Assembly: GCA_964019695.1 (NCBI GenBank) | Contig: OZ026515.1 | Span: 136,963,049 to 137,027,048 of the forward strand | DNA length: 64,000 nt | From: Loripinus fragilis | Taxonomy: Eukaryota > Mollusca > Bivalvia > Lucinida > Lucinidae | Direction of reading: 5' to 3' | Shown: piece by piece, positions 46,501 to 57,446 of the stretch | Layout of the letters: each line of letters opens with the position of its first letter | Numbering within the stretch: position 1 is the stretch's first letter | Program-made: the position numbers and the translations under genes | The notes under the pieces: model-generated | What the model was told of the DNA's origin: nothing | Seen by the model: only the letters and a program-made list of their open reading frames with translations | Databases searched by the model: none

Positions 46501-46812
46501 AACATCAAAATCTGGCATTTTAGAAATGTTGCCTTCATGGTATATATTATCATTAAAGCCTAAAGGAAAAGGTGATTGCAAAAATTTAATCCATTTAAGT
46601 TCAGTTTCATGTCTCTTAATATTTTTTAATCTAGTTGATGAATTTGGATCATATATAATTTTTTCAACCGGCTGAATTACAATTTTACTAGGTGGATGAC
46701 CATTATTTTTGAAATGGCGATAAAGAAATGTGTCAAATTTTTTAGGCTTTTTCATTTTACGAAAGTGCTCACTTTCCTTATGTTTGCAAATAAATGTTAA
46801 ACAAAACACCAC
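43512..46812 (-). mobile_element. Longest Penelope-like element (family A), 5'-truncated
   Basis: Minus-strand element running from an endonuclease remnant at about 46790 to the 3' terminus at 43512. The 0.53-kb 3' UTR contains palindromes around TTAAACCGGTTTAA and AGTAAAATATTTTACT. The reverse transcriptase shows Penelope hallmarks and the endonuclease part lies N-terminal, as in the Naiad/Chlamys clade, not C-terminal as in canonical Penelope. The GIY and YIG motifs are missing, consistent with 5' truncation. No target duplication identified. Confidence 0.85.
44046..46812 (-). pseudogene. Penelope-like reverse transcriptase with N-terminal endonuclease remnant
   Basis: Translated on the minus strand. 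The N-terminal part (46812-45961) has 'FDTFLYRHFKNNGH' and 'RHETELKWIKFLQSPFPLGF', resembling the second half of a GIY-YIG endonuclease, then a basic C/H-containing stretch. The middle includes 'GHVITGNLNVIPDAR' and 'VLVPADKA' (canonical Penelope has DKG). The RT core has 'LYWLPKLHKKPYKARFI', 'YDFSTLYTTLP' with the first catalytic D, 'GIPMGTNCAPLVADL' and catalytic YLDD. Breaks: TGA at 45958-45960, TAA at 45643-45645, TGA at 45544-45546 and a frameshift near 45229-45257. RT identity is firm; the endonuclease call is from partial motifs. Confidence 0.85.
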
Positions 46813-47569
46813 CTTTCAGTTTTCAGTTAAACTTTTCTCTAACAAAATGCACGAAGCAATATTTAAACTAGTTTTAACTCAAAGACAATATGTTGATCAC
46901 ACATACTGAGCTGTTGCTACAAATTATTGATGGATAGTGGGTAATTTTTAAACGCTGAAAAGCATTTTTATTAAGTCAAAAATACCTTAAGTGAAGGGGT
47001 TATAGAATGTATACTTATTTTTTTGTCATAACATTGCGGCTTTATTCTAAATTTGAATGTAAACTTTAAGTTTGACCACTATAGGCATTATTTAATAAAA
47101 TTACTCACCTGGTCTTGAGGACTAGACAGATTAAACATATTTTAAGTAATGTAGATACCTCATTAAGAAGCAGAAAAATGCTTGAAAGATTATATAAATG
47201 TGATTACTCTGTAAATAGAGGACGGCGCATTTTGAAAACTCCCTTTTGACATATTTAGCAAGTTTGCAGCAAAACACAAAGAAAACGACGCAGCGACGTT
47301 CATTATTGCATCACCAGTGGATAACTCAACAAGACGTTTATCATAAAAATAATGACGTCACAAACGTGCATGTTTACTCAAGATTGAAACAGGATTATAT
47401 AAACTGTTTCCTGCTAGCAACTTTGGGATTGTTACTTAAACTTGCATCTAAAATTTGGTGCCATTTTGTCTGAAACTTACAAAGTTATGACACTATATCT
47501 GCACATGTACCAAAATGTGCATTGCAATTTGCTTCAGAAAAACTTCAGTATACTGGAATGGCCTTTATA
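46813..47569. other. Non-coding stretch
   Basis: A 14-bp segment at 47110-47123 is flanked by an acceptor- and a donor-like sequence on the minus strand but is too short to support. Nothing else seen. Confidence 0.35.
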
Positions 47570-47744
47570 CAAGGGTCTGTAACTTGAAAAATATAGTGAG
47601 TGTTTCTTTATGTTTGGTGCCATTTTAAAGGCGACAAATGGTTCTTTCCAGAAATATATGACATTTTGCCATAGCATATATGTTAAGAAGGTTATGAAGC
47701 TACTTGCATTTATATTTGAACAGCCCTTATATATCTCTAGCTCA
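47570..47744 (+). mobile_element. Short mariner-like MITE, second copy
   Basis: 'tttggtgccattttaaaggc', 'tatgaagctacttgcattta' and terminal 'tgaacagcccttata' match the inverse of 43147-43312. Confidence 0.5.
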
Positions 47745-48629
47745 TCCATTCTATCAAACGAAACTCTTAGCTGTAGCCTTTTTTATATATGATCTTAGAT
47801 GTTAATGTTACATTAAACACAAACCCACCCACCCACAGACAGACACACCTATACATTCAAAAACTCTCATTCTATATTTTCATTTTCTCACAGCAGATGT
47901 GATGTAAATAAAAATAAATTTATTCACTTATAAGTAAACAAGACAACAATATGGAAACACTCAGACCAGTGTTATCAAAGTGTGTGTGCATTCCAAGATG
48001 ATATTTTATCAAAAAAGATTGTTAAGACATATTATAAGATCAGAATGTACGCCAAAAATAACATGTGCATATCTGTCTACCAGGGGAACAAGTCAGTGTC
48101 TGAACACTCCATGTAGTGTTCTCAGAGGATGAATCTTAACAAGATTGATTGAGTACAAAGAGAAAATCAACTAATATAATTAAGAGATAAAACACTCTGA
48201 CATAGTTATTGTAGCAATACAATCTTCACGTGCATAGTCACAAAGAGGATTCCTCCCTTTTTTCAATGTTTCATCATTGAACATAATCAAATAAAACAAA
48301 GTATAGCCTAAAAACCAACAGACAGTCAGAGCCTACACAAACCGCTTCTTTTAGCTAAGGCAGGCCAATCAAAACACATTAACCCATAAAAGCCAAATTG
48401 AAATTCCCACTCTTATCGATTTGGCATATCCATTTCCATTTTAAGGTAGATGAGTTGTACTTTACATTTTTACTTAAATTTTACATAACATACTGTAAGC
48501 AAACAGGGTAGACCCTGAGCAGACACTGCATTCTGCAGCGCCTGCTCTGGGTCTGCACTGTTTTGTTATGTCCCACAAAAAAGTCCCTAGGCTTAAATGG
48601 ATTTAACAGTCTAAAGCTGACTTAAACCG
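47745..48629. other. Non-coding stretch
   Basis: Nothing gene-like. 'gcagcgcctgctctgggtct' near 48536 belongs to the dispersed hairpin motif also seen at 52030 and 16530. Confidence 0.35.
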
Positions 48630-48895
48630 GTTTAAGCCCTCCAGTAAAATATTTTACTGACCGTTCCTAGGCGCTACTTCTTTTGTGGATCATTTGTGTT
48701 TTTTGTGTCTAGTGTTTCTCATGTTTTTACGTCTGTTCATTGCTGCCTTGTGGTCACCTGCTGGGAAATGGCTGACCTCTAGGCTATTGTTGGTGATGTT
48801 TATTGTTTTATTGTTACTTTCCAATGTGGTATCCTTGGTCAGGTGTGGTACTTGATTGTATCATTTCCTGATCTTTGCTGTCTTTTATTAAGTCA
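48630..48895 (+). repeat. Penelope family A 3' UTR fragment
   Basis: 'ttaagccctccagtaaaata' to 'atcatttcctgatctttgct' in plus orientation, followed by 'gtcttttatta'. Confidence 0.75.
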
Positions 48896-49221
48896 GAATC
48901 GTTTTTGTAACAGATCATTATGGCATACTAGTTAATGAAGTTTCAAGACAAAATACTGGCCTAAAATTGAAATTAATACAAGGGTGATAATTTAAACCCA
49001 AAACAGCAACTGCTCTTTCTTGTTGTAACGTGTTATCTTTTAATGACAGGTCTACTTTTAAAGGTTCATAAAATGCTAAATAGATCACAAATAATAAAAT
49101 AATAACAATCGTATCCAGGCAGCTCCTTAATATCAAATCAGATAATTTAAAGAAAAATCAATTCAACAAGAGTTAGTGAATTTTCACTTCATGCTATGTC
49201 ATATTGTTATGACAGACCTAC

Positions 49222-49278
49222 CTGTGAAGTTGCCTGAAGTACACAATACAGCAAACATAATATATTAAGGACAGTCAT
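49222..49278 (-). CDS. Possible signal-peptide exon (gene 2 first exon)
   Basis: Nineteen codons from an ATG, MTVLNILCLLYCVLQATSQ, a good secretory signal, ending at a donor CAG|GTAGGT. It lies about 265 bp below the possible end of gene 1 and could start gene 2. The main donor leaves phase 0, whereas the known type II exons start in phase 1. A further exon, or the weaker donor 4 bp downstream, would be needed. The link to gene 2 is therefore an inference; the 23-kb gap to the next exon is full of transposons. Confidence 0.45.
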
Positions 49279-49542
49279 TTTCAGGAGACTGCTTGGCAGA
49301 AATGATAGGATCAAGGTTTTTCTAATTCGGCTACTGCTATTTTGGAGCATTATGCCAACACCTTTTAAGATGTTTGTTTCAGTGTTGTGTTTCATTTATA
49401 ATGTGTGCTAGCAAAATATGAGATTTTGGGCCAGCGTATGTGTTTAGCAATATGGTAAACTCTGATTGGTACTTGTCTCTGTTGAACATCAAATTCCTTC
49501 CTGAATTCTTAAATCACTCTCTGGATATGAATAATGTCTGAT

Positions 49543-49568
49543 TCATGCAAGATGGGACAGCGCACACA
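49543..49568 (-). CDS. Possible terminal exon of gene 1
   Basis: An acceptor after 'ccttactttcag' opens a segment that joins the phase 1 end of the exon at 50361 and adds eight residues before a TGA at 49543-49545. Short, so support is weak, but position, phase and the new signal-like exon just beyond fit the end of a gene. Confidence 0.3.
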
Positions 49569-50360
49569 CTGAAAGTAAGGATTAGTTGCGTTATATGAAC
49601 TGCTTGGTTGTAGAGTCATTTCCAGGAATGACCCAGAGGTGTGCAATACGTTGGTGTGCAATGGCCAGCCTAGAGCCCAAGTGGTGTACAAATTAAACCC
49701 AACGGAGACAGAAACATCAGCAGAGAAGTAAAGAGGATTATTGTGGACTATTTTTCCAATGCAATCAAACAATTTGAAGAGTGAAGGCGAGAAGGGAAGC
49801 TTCAAAGAAACGCCATTTTAAAATCGACTAAGATTATTGATTAAATATGGTAATGTTAATGAATTGAAATGTTTTCCAAGAACTATATGAGGTGATATAG
49901 AATAAGTTTCTTTATCTATTGTCTATATATGTTTGAGTTTTCGTTGTTCTTTATAACATAAAGATATAATAGATAGATATTAAACTGTTATCTTTTTTAA
50001 CCCTTTGTATTCAGGAAACCCAACACCTAAAAGGGTACATATGCAAACAGTGAAAACCCAGATAAAATGCTATTTAATGTGTACACTGTTTGTAAAGGTA
50101 AAACTGATCTTCAGACATTAGAATAAAATATTTGTTTGAAAATTATTATAACCTGCCACCCTAGATAAGCACAATGAACTATTCCAACCATCCCAAGTTT
50201 ATTGTATCAAACCAGAAGGAAGGATACATTGGTATAAAAAGGGTAAATGAACAAACTGTGTTACACAGTTCCCTAACGAGAAAGCAACATATCAAAAAGC
50301 TGTCAGAAAAGAAAATTGGTTGTTAATTAGATGAAATAATGAGTATGTAAAATCACGTAC
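49569..50360. other. Intron of gene 1
   Basis: No repeat recognised. The open frame at 49509-49805 on the minus strand is not supported by splice context. Confidence 0.4.
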
Positions 50361-50497
50361 TACAATCAATGGGAATATCATTAAGAAAACCATTCCTCAC
50401 TGCTGGCGTAGATATCAAAATAGAAAGATCATCCATAGTACATCCAAAGTCTTCGTTTAATGATTGAAACAGACATCCTATTAAGCTGAACTGTGCT
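50361..50497 (-). CDS. Gene 1 exon, type I (cysteine-rich module)
   Basis: Acceptor after 'gttatcttcag' and donor GTACGT on the minus strand. Phase 2 in, phase 1 out, 45 full codons. The peptide starts AQFSLIGCLFQSLNEDFGCT and ends 'NDIPIDC', with cysteines at 8, 19 and 45. It joins the type II exon at 53716 in frame (AG plus A gives arginine). Paralogous to the gene 2 exon at 16872-17020: the first cysteine is at residue 8 in both, another follows 11 to 12 residues later, and the overhang after the last codon is A in both. Confidence 0.75.
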
Positions 50498-50723
50498 CTG
50501 AAGATAACAAGAAAAGTGTTCTAAATAAGACAAGAAAAGTTAGCGACAAGGTCATACTAAAGCCAGCCTCTTCAGTTACAACAACGAGCTATAATAATAA
50601 AATTTGGCATAAATCAAGCTTACATATTACATTTTGCAGTGAGTGAAAAAACTCTGATCAGACTGTGTCGTTGCACAGGCTGATCTGCACCTTTGTTATT
50701 CAAATGCAACAAAGTCATGTTTC

Positions 50724-50815
50724 GTTGGTGTTCTGTGAGTGTTTTGTGGCTCTTCCTAACAGTGGCATGGGTTGGTCAGCAGTGTGTGGTTGTGATATTT
50801 TCTGATCAAACTCCT
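50724..50815 (+). repeat. Penelope family B 3' tail
   Basis: 'gttttgtggctcttcctaac' to 'tgatattttctgatcaaact' is a diverged 90-bp family B 3' end. Confidence 0.6.
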
Positions 50816-51738
50816 CGAAGCCTAAAAAAATATAATGAAAAAATGGAATGTTTATTAGATACCTCAGCACAAGAAGGGTAAGTTCAATGTGTTGACAGCG
50901 TAAAGGCAGGGTATCAAATTGCCCCACCTCCATAACTCTGATATAATTGACCCCTGGCCCTTACTGTTTTCATAAAAAGTATGTGGCTTGTTGATATTCA
51001 AATTATTAAAGAACTAAAACATTACAGACGAATGTGACAGACAGACAATATCAGGGAAAAAGTTATCACAGCTGTTATTTTGTCAAAATTGTTTTTAACT
51101 TCTTCATGAATATTTTCAATGTGCCTACATTGTGAAGGCCAAGTATCAAAGTGCTCCTTCAAAAGTTGTGGTAGGAGTTGATGCGCTTTCATAACAAAAG
51201 TCATATATAGAACAGCTATTTAGAATTACAAAGGGAATTTATAAAATCGGCTCCTACCACTTTTTTTAATGAAAGTATTTGTCTTGTAGATTGGAATATA
51301 TTTTCATGCTTTGATGAAATTCCAGCGATGACTCTTCAAGATATTAAGGAAACAAAATTAAAAGTCAGACTTTATTGATGGACGATCATATACACAAAGC
51401 ACACACCCAAAACATAGTTTGCAGAGGATTTAGATATAATGTTGAAAAATAACATTCAAGTATCTTTAAAATAACAACAGTATTTACAGATGTTTCACAA
51501 AAGAACCTATATTATTGCAGATAAAAGTAAAATAACAACACATGTACATGAAAAGTTTACAAGTTGAGAAGACATTTACACCAGAGGAAGATAAGATAGA
51601 TGCATTTGGCTGTAGGTCGCAGTTTTGGTCAAAAGTCCAGTAAGTAACACCAGGAAATGTCACAAGCACATGTCAAAGACCAACATACGGTACTGTGCCT
51701 GGCCCCATAGCACAATTGGAAGCAAGTCAGATCACTGA
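50816..51738. other. Intron sequence
   Basis: One unit of the 35-37 kb tandem repeat type at about 51040-51190. Otherwise nothing recognised. Confidence 0.4.
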
Positions 51739-51740
51739 TA

Positions 51741-52287
51741 TTACTTGACTTTTCGCTTACTGTAAAGGCGGCAACTTTAAATTTAATGTCTGGGCGTGGT
51801 TCGGCTATTTCATCTGCTAAGGAAGGGAAATCAGGTTTTATTTATAATGGCTAAAGAGTTAATAAGCTTTTTGTGCCGAGCAAACGTGTGTGCATTTCAT
51901 GAAAATCCTAACCGTATACACACTGAACTCACATTTATTAACCATTAAAGCGCATAATCATAAAATGAATGTTTTTGTCGTCAACTAAAATCTTTGAGGC
52001 CTCATAGATAAACAGTGTGTACCCAGATAAGACTGCTCATGTAGGAGCAGTCTGATCTGGGTCCACAATGTTGCCTCCCTGCTTATGTTAAATAGACATT
52101 TTCAGATGCAGTTTTTTTGCTGGCGTTTTAAGGACTAAATAATGACTGAGGTGGTGACACAAGATGATACAGTTACTTTTGAATGAAGCCACGCCTCCTT
52201 TTCAGCTTTTACATATGCCTAAGGTTGTCTAGTCCTAATTACGCATTCATGAGGCGCCGCCTTTACAGTAAGCAAAAAGTCAAGTAA
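51741..52287. mobile_element. 547-bp MITE with TA target duplication
   Basis: Termini TTACTTGACTTTTCGCTTAC and its inverse match over about 32 bp ('tgtaaaggcggc' inside). TA flanks both sides (51739-51740, 52288-52289). No coding capacity; a hairpin motif lies at 52030-52070. Confidence 0.75.
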
Positions 52288-52635
52288 TACAGGACTTGTG
52301 ATTTTGATCCTGGCTTTGTCCCATACTTTCAGGGAGATGGATCATGAAATATTTTCTGCAGTCATCCTCCCCCTTCCGCTGATTCAAGAACAATTGTTAT
52401 TTCTTCCACACCAGATTGGGATTTAAGTTGTTTTTACAGATGTAAGATAATACCCGTACCAGCCCGTGGGAAAGATATAAAACCAGCAGCTGCACTCTGG
52501 CAGCACGCCAATAAGCGACGTCATTGTAATGTTAAAATGGTGCCATCATGTTGCATATCGGCGAATTCGGGATTTACTGGAGCTTTTTTATGTTGTTTCA
52601 ATGTAAAATGGGGTACTTAGTGGTGAACAAGAAAA
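52288..52635. other. Intron sequence, nothing recognised
   Basis: No gene or repeat seen. Confidence 0.35.
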
Positions 52636-52778
52636 ATAATCTATCACTCATGTGAAGGTGAGATAGAAAAATCCGTCTGGAGGGATCACCACTTGTCATT
52701 ACTTGGCTAGCCTCGTGATGACAATCGGTGATCCTAAGGACAGATTTTTCTATCCAACCCTCACATGAGTGATATATT
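52636..52778. mobile_element. Fold-back MITE, about 140 bp
   Basis: 'ctatcactcatgtga', 'agatagaaaaatccgtc' and 'gggatcacc' on the left recur inverted on the right ('ggtgatcc', 'gacagatttttctatc', 'tcacatgagtgatat'). The loop is about 35 bp. Confidence 0.7.
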
Positions 52779-53715
52779 CTTATACACTTACACAAGTTTA
52801 TTTCTTGTTTACATCAGTAAGCATTTCGAGGATAATTGTATTCAAAATTTTCATTTGGGGAGGTATAATGTTGAAAACACTCTCAAAAATTACAAGCAAT
52901 GAGTGTGATTCCTTACAGCATATATACAACGATAAACTCCAAAATGAAAATTTTGAATATGGTTATCCCCAGTCTATTGCACTTCTGCAGGTTCATCTCA
53001 AATTGTAGCGTTGCAAGCTGCCAAAAAAAAGCCACACATTATCTAAAGATCCATTGCAGGATGTACTATTATATTTTTTGCATTATTCAATCACATGTCG
53101 CATTACCAACGCATGTGCATTAGAATGCAAATAAACTGAAACACTTTTAAAGACTTTTTTTAATCTATAACAAAACCAATTTACATGATGATAAAAATTG
53201 ACCTGAAAATATTGCATAATCTCAGGCTTATTTTGTCTTCTAGCTTACCTATTAATCAATTATATGTTGTTTTTAGCAATTACTGAATATTTTACAAATT
53301 CGCTAAATTTGAAATTGATTTCTGAGCTTGTTTCAAGTGATTTAGCAGTTTTCTTGTGTCTTTTTGCAACACAATTAAGACCAATTTTGATAAGTATAAC
53401 AATTTAAATTTGCGCATGCGCAATAGCAAATTTCAGTGAATAAAGCTTTAAACACTTAAACTCATACAGTACTTTAATAAGACTGTCCTTTACTTTGAAA
53501 CTCATACATCAAACGAGACAAATTGGTGGAGTTACAACGAATCGTTTGCTGGATGTCTGGGCAACATTATTAAGCTTTAGTAAATACTTTTTGCCCAATA
53601 CTTTCTCATATAATATAGATAATTGTAGTGTAGCGTTTTCACTTTTGTTCAGTATATTAGAGGTATCAATAAAAGTGTCATGTCAAAGCTGCACATTCTC
53701 TCAAAGTATTTTTAC
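52779..53715. other. Intron sequence
   Basis: Several open frames without splice support. Nothing recognised. Confidence 0.35.
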
Positions 53716-53860
53716 CTGCATTTATCTTCCTCTTTTGTAATTATGTTCAGGTCATAGGTAAGACATTTATATTGTAGAAGAAATCTAGCAGTTGCAGCAT
53801 TACTACATACACCAGTCTTATCAGTTGGCAACAGCTGAGCCAAGTCACTGATTGTGAAAC
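53716..53860 (-). CDS. Gene 1 exon, type II (cysteine-rich module)
   Basis: Acceptor after 'attgtttctag' and a donor GTAAAA. Phase 1 in, phase 2 out, 47 full codons. The peptide starts FTISDLAQLLPTDKTGVCSN and ends 'EEDKC', with cysteines at 18, 32 and 47. The first two bases complete a glycine codon with the G ending the exon at 56958. Paralogous to the gene 2 exon at 21623-21749. Helix-rich composition and cysteine spacing suggest a small disulfide-bonded extracellular module completed by the following type I exon. Confidence 0.73.
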
Positions 53861-53908
53861 CTAGAAACAATAACTGGATATATTACATAAATGTTTATGT
53901 TTTAAAAT

Positions 53909-54410
53909 AAGTAAGGGTGCAAAGATCAGGAATCAATACAATCAAGTACCACACCTGACCAAGGATACCAATGGGAAAGTGACGAACTCACAACAGACAC
54001 CACAAACGAGAGCCAAGAGGTCAGCCCTTTCCCAGCAGGTGACCACAAAACATATATAAACAGACGCGCACAAAGACATAGCAAACACAAGACAGAACAA
54101 AAACATAAAAAGATCCACAAAAGAAGTACCGCCTTGGAATGGTCAGTAAAATATTTCACTGGAGGGCTTTAACCGGTTTAAAGGCGCCAACCTCACCCTT
54201 AATTCAGATGTGGATCAAGGCACATAGATATTTGGTTTGCATGAAAGACCCCTAACTTATCATTGCATCATCTCCCAAAACATATAAATCAAGATATAAC
54301 AAGGAGATAAAGCAAAGATAAGGACTCAACAGTAAATAAAACTAAATACAGGAGCAAAAGAAATCCAACAGGTAAACCCCGGTGGGCCTGACAAACAGCC
54401 AAAGCATCAA
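53909..54410 (-). repeat. Penelope family A 3' UTR fragment
   Basis: Nearly identical to 43518-44010: 'aagtaagggtgcaaagatca' through 'cccggtgggcctgacaaaca'. 5'-truncated in the UTR. Confidence 0.8.
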
Positions 54411-54566
54411 TGCAATTTTTGTTTTCATTTAGGATCGCTGCCAGTACCCTGTATATGGATGTAGATGTAGGATCATATATGCACTTAGGCTTGTTATACA
54501 CTTAAAAGCTTCACGAGAATTTCAAAAGCGTCATTTTACACAGAACTAATAAATATCTTTATCATA

Positions 54567-56075
54567 TGACGTTACTGTTATTCAGTGGATAACGTCATGT
54601 CAAATAATTTTATGACAACACCTTAATTAACACTTTCAGCAGGATCAAGTAACGCCGTGACGACGTCCGTTACAACAATGCAAATTTTCATGGAAATAAC
54701 CAAACTTTGAAGGCAAAAAGATGCTTTTAAATGATCATATGATAAACAGAATCTTACACTCATGATTATTTTGTTTTATAAATTCCATATGATCATTTCA
54801 TATTAAATTTATTAAACTCACCAAAGGCATATTTAATAAATTTCATATGAAATAATCACTCATGTTATATCATCTATATATCTAATGACGTTCATGGATA
54901 GATATATAAAGTTATAGATGAATATCAAATTTATTGAAGATTATAATAAATAGACTATCTTACACCAGTGATCTTTTCATATGAAATTTATTGAATGAGC
55001 CTTCCACGAGTAAGATTTTATGTTATTATATTTCATTTGAAATGATACGTTATAACCTTCAATGTTTGTTTATTTCAAAGTAAAGGACAGTCTTATTAAA
55101 GTACTGCCCATAAATTGGACTGATAAAAGTTTCAAAAAAATGATTTTTATATGGCAAAGGTACTGTGCCCAGCCCTCGAATTTTCCACAGAAAGGTTGAT
55201 CTCATTGGAAACGTACTGGTTGAAAAATATGAGTTGAATAGTCCGTTTCTGCTATTAAACCTTTAGGAAATAGAAATGGGATTTTAAGTTTTTCCCTCCT
55301 TGACAAAGCTAACCCTTTTGCATATAGGTGTAGTTTCACATTACACATATCAAATCAAAATGGTATTCTTGGTCAAAGGCGGGAAAGGCTGTCACACTGC
55401 TCAAAAACAAAATATTATAAAAGATGATTAGTCACGAATTTTGTACAAACCTGTAGCTTAATATCCATTTACAACGGCATGTATACAGTATTTAGTTTTT
55501 ATACACCTCAGTGAACAAGCAAGACTGATTGAACTATAAGCAGAACACGTATAATCTGTGTGTTAGACATTTATAGGCAATATTCAAAAGTTATGGACAA
55601 CATACTTATTAATCAAAAGCAATGATATCTTCTAGAGCCGAATTTATGTAAATGCAACCCTTTCATCCCAATAGGGTTTATGCTGCAAACTATATCTCCA
55701 AGTATCTATATGAATACCTTACACAAGTTTGGCTTTCTGCAAAAACAATTAGTCACAAAAAACCCACCCACTAAACCCTAATGTCCTGAAATTAATGAGC
55801 AAAATGTTCCTTATATATTTATTTTGTTAGATGCACTTAATGTAAGGTTTCAACTAAAGTACAAAAATACAGTTGCCTTATATATTAATTTCCAGCCACA
55901 TGCTTTCAAAATTAGGGCAAATCGAATAGAATACTGTCTGGGGTCCAATGCATTGTTGTCACGGACGCCGTCATGATGTTTTTTTGTTCCTGCCGAAAGA
56001 GTTACATTTGTATGTAACGTGTGGTCATACCATTATTTATGACATGACGTTAGCCACTGAATAACAGTAACGTCA
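54567..56075. mobile_element. 1.5-kb non-autonomous element, TA target duplication
   Basis: Ends TGACGTTACTGTTATTCAGT and its inverse; similarity extends about 130 bp inwards with several mismatches ('aacgtcatgtca', 'acaacaatgca'). TA flanks at 54565-54566 and 56076-56077 suggest a Tc1/mariner-type element. No transposase. The inner part 54770-55040 has repeated 'aataaatttcatatgaaat' palindromic blocks. Confidence 0.72.
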
Positions 56076-56324
56076 TACAATGATATACATAATAATGTAG
56101 TGGTAAATTTAATGTCCTGAATAGTTTAACCAGCCCATGAGCACTCGCTGCTGATCGCATTGTTGAGTCAAAAAGGCACAAGTATGGATGTAGATGATAA
56201 CTCAGAACATCAATTAAACGTCTAGCCCCATTTCTTATGTCAGCATGTGCTTTTTTTATAGGTTTATGCGCTACATAACAAGATTCCATTAGCTGGCGCA
56301 TATAGGTTCCGAAGAAAGAATGCC

Positions 56325-56610
56325 CTGTCTTCACCTGTCTTTAGGGCTTGTGAATAAAATGATGCAGACCAGCCTGCGCAGACCAGCCTGTGCAGACCAG
56401 CCTGCATCCTGCACAGACCAACCTGCACCCTGTGCTTACCAACCTGTGCATCCGCACAGTCTGATCAGTGCATTGTTATTTGCTTATTGGAAAGTATCAT
56501 ATCTACCTAGATACAAACAACTTTTCAATTTTCTAGCTGAATCTAAGAAGACTGGCGTAAAATTCTGACTTTGTTCGGAAACACCAGTCAGTTTTTGTCA
56601 CATCAAGGCC
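56325..56610 (+). mobile_element. MITE family 2 copy with internal amplification
   Basis: Left end 'cctgtcttcacctgtcttta', right end 'agtttttgtcacatcaaggc', with 'ttggaaagtatcatatc' inside. 'agaccagcctg' and variants repeat about five times at 56366-56450. Directly followed by a family 1 MITE. Confidence 0.65.
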
Positions 56611-56616
56611 AATAAT

Positions 56617-56857
56617 AGAACCGCGACATGAGATTTACAACAATGTGGTATGTGCTTCTGGCAAAGCCTCAGATCACCATGTGCATACGTGCAGTCTGAT
56701 CAGAGTCTTTGCCAGTCGCTTTAATATTCTATGACTGTTAAGCTACTGACCTAACATCATTTGGAGATTTTTTGCTTAAAAGGAGACTGCACAAGCTCTT
56801 TTGAGTCTACACTTGTTATAATGCCACATTATTGGAAACACATGTTATGGTTCATAT
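56617..56857 (+). mobile_element. MITE family 1 copy
   Basis: Starts 'gaaccgcgacatgagattta' and ends 'ggaaacacatgttatggttc'. Same order of families as at 25187-25667. Confidence 0.7.
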
Positions 56858-56957
56858 TTTCTTAGCATCAGGAGCAATTACAATTGTCGCTGGTCATTTG
56901 CTGTCCAAATTATTAATAACAGCGTGAAAAACACAGTGAAAGAGTTACTGTACCTAC

Positions 56958-57091
56958 CATCACACATTCTAAAACCTTGGGCACCCTGGTAAACTGTTTC
57001 TCGCAGATAAGTATCGAGTTGATCAAGCGGCAAAGTTACACTGTCTATGAGGGAATGATGATTGATGCAGCCAAGGTAAGACTGATAGTGT
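56958..57091 (-). CDS. Gene 1 exon, type I (cysteine-rich module)
   Basis: Acceptor after 'aatgtttttcag' and donor GTAGGT. Phase 2 in, phase 1 out, 44 full codons. The peptide starts HYQSYLGCINHHSLIDSVTL and ends 'GFRMCD', with cysteines at 8 and 43. Its opening A completes a glycine codon with the GG ending the exon at 61438. Paralogous to the gene 2 exon at 25680-25885, which also opens with a cysteine at residue 8 and ends CD plus a split glycine/alanine codon. Confidence 0.75.
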
Positions 57092-57182
57092 CTGAAAAAC
57101 ATTAATACATGTAAATAATTGATTGCTTCCTTGCAGATATTTAATATGTGTGGTTACTTTTTAAGGTGTTTATGCAACAAAC

Positions 57183-57446
57183 TTCTTCTGTTGTTGTTAA
57201 TTCATTGTTTATTGTGATCCCATTGATTGCTTTGTGTTTGGTCCTTATTTTTGTTTTGTAGTTATTTGTGTCTTTCTAGTTTTGCAAACTTCTAAATGTG
57301 AAAGGGAGAGCAATTTGCTATACTTTAATTGTCTCCCTGATGTTGTTTGGTTTTGAACTGTTTTGTGACTCTTCATCATGGTGTCGTAAATTGGTCTGCA
57401 ATGTTTGATTGTGGTATTTCCTAATCATAATCACTTACTTTTTATG
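57183..57446 (+). repeat. Penelope family B 3' UTR fragment
   Basis: 'ttctgttgttgttaattcat' through 'gtggtatttcctaatcataa' and 'tcacttact'. Inserted in the intron just upstream of the exon at 57091. Confidence 0.7.

Noticed and set aside
43512..46812. Hammerhead ribozyme in the Penelope element
   Set aside because: Known in some Penelope-like elements, but I saw no CTGATGA...GAAA core on either strand here.
47110..47123. 14-bp micro-exon candidate on the minus strand
   Set aside because: Splice-like ends only; too short to test and no adjoining frame.
49509..49805. 98-codon minus-strand frame
   Set aside because: Its last part overlaps the possible terminal exon in a different frame; no independent splice or family support.
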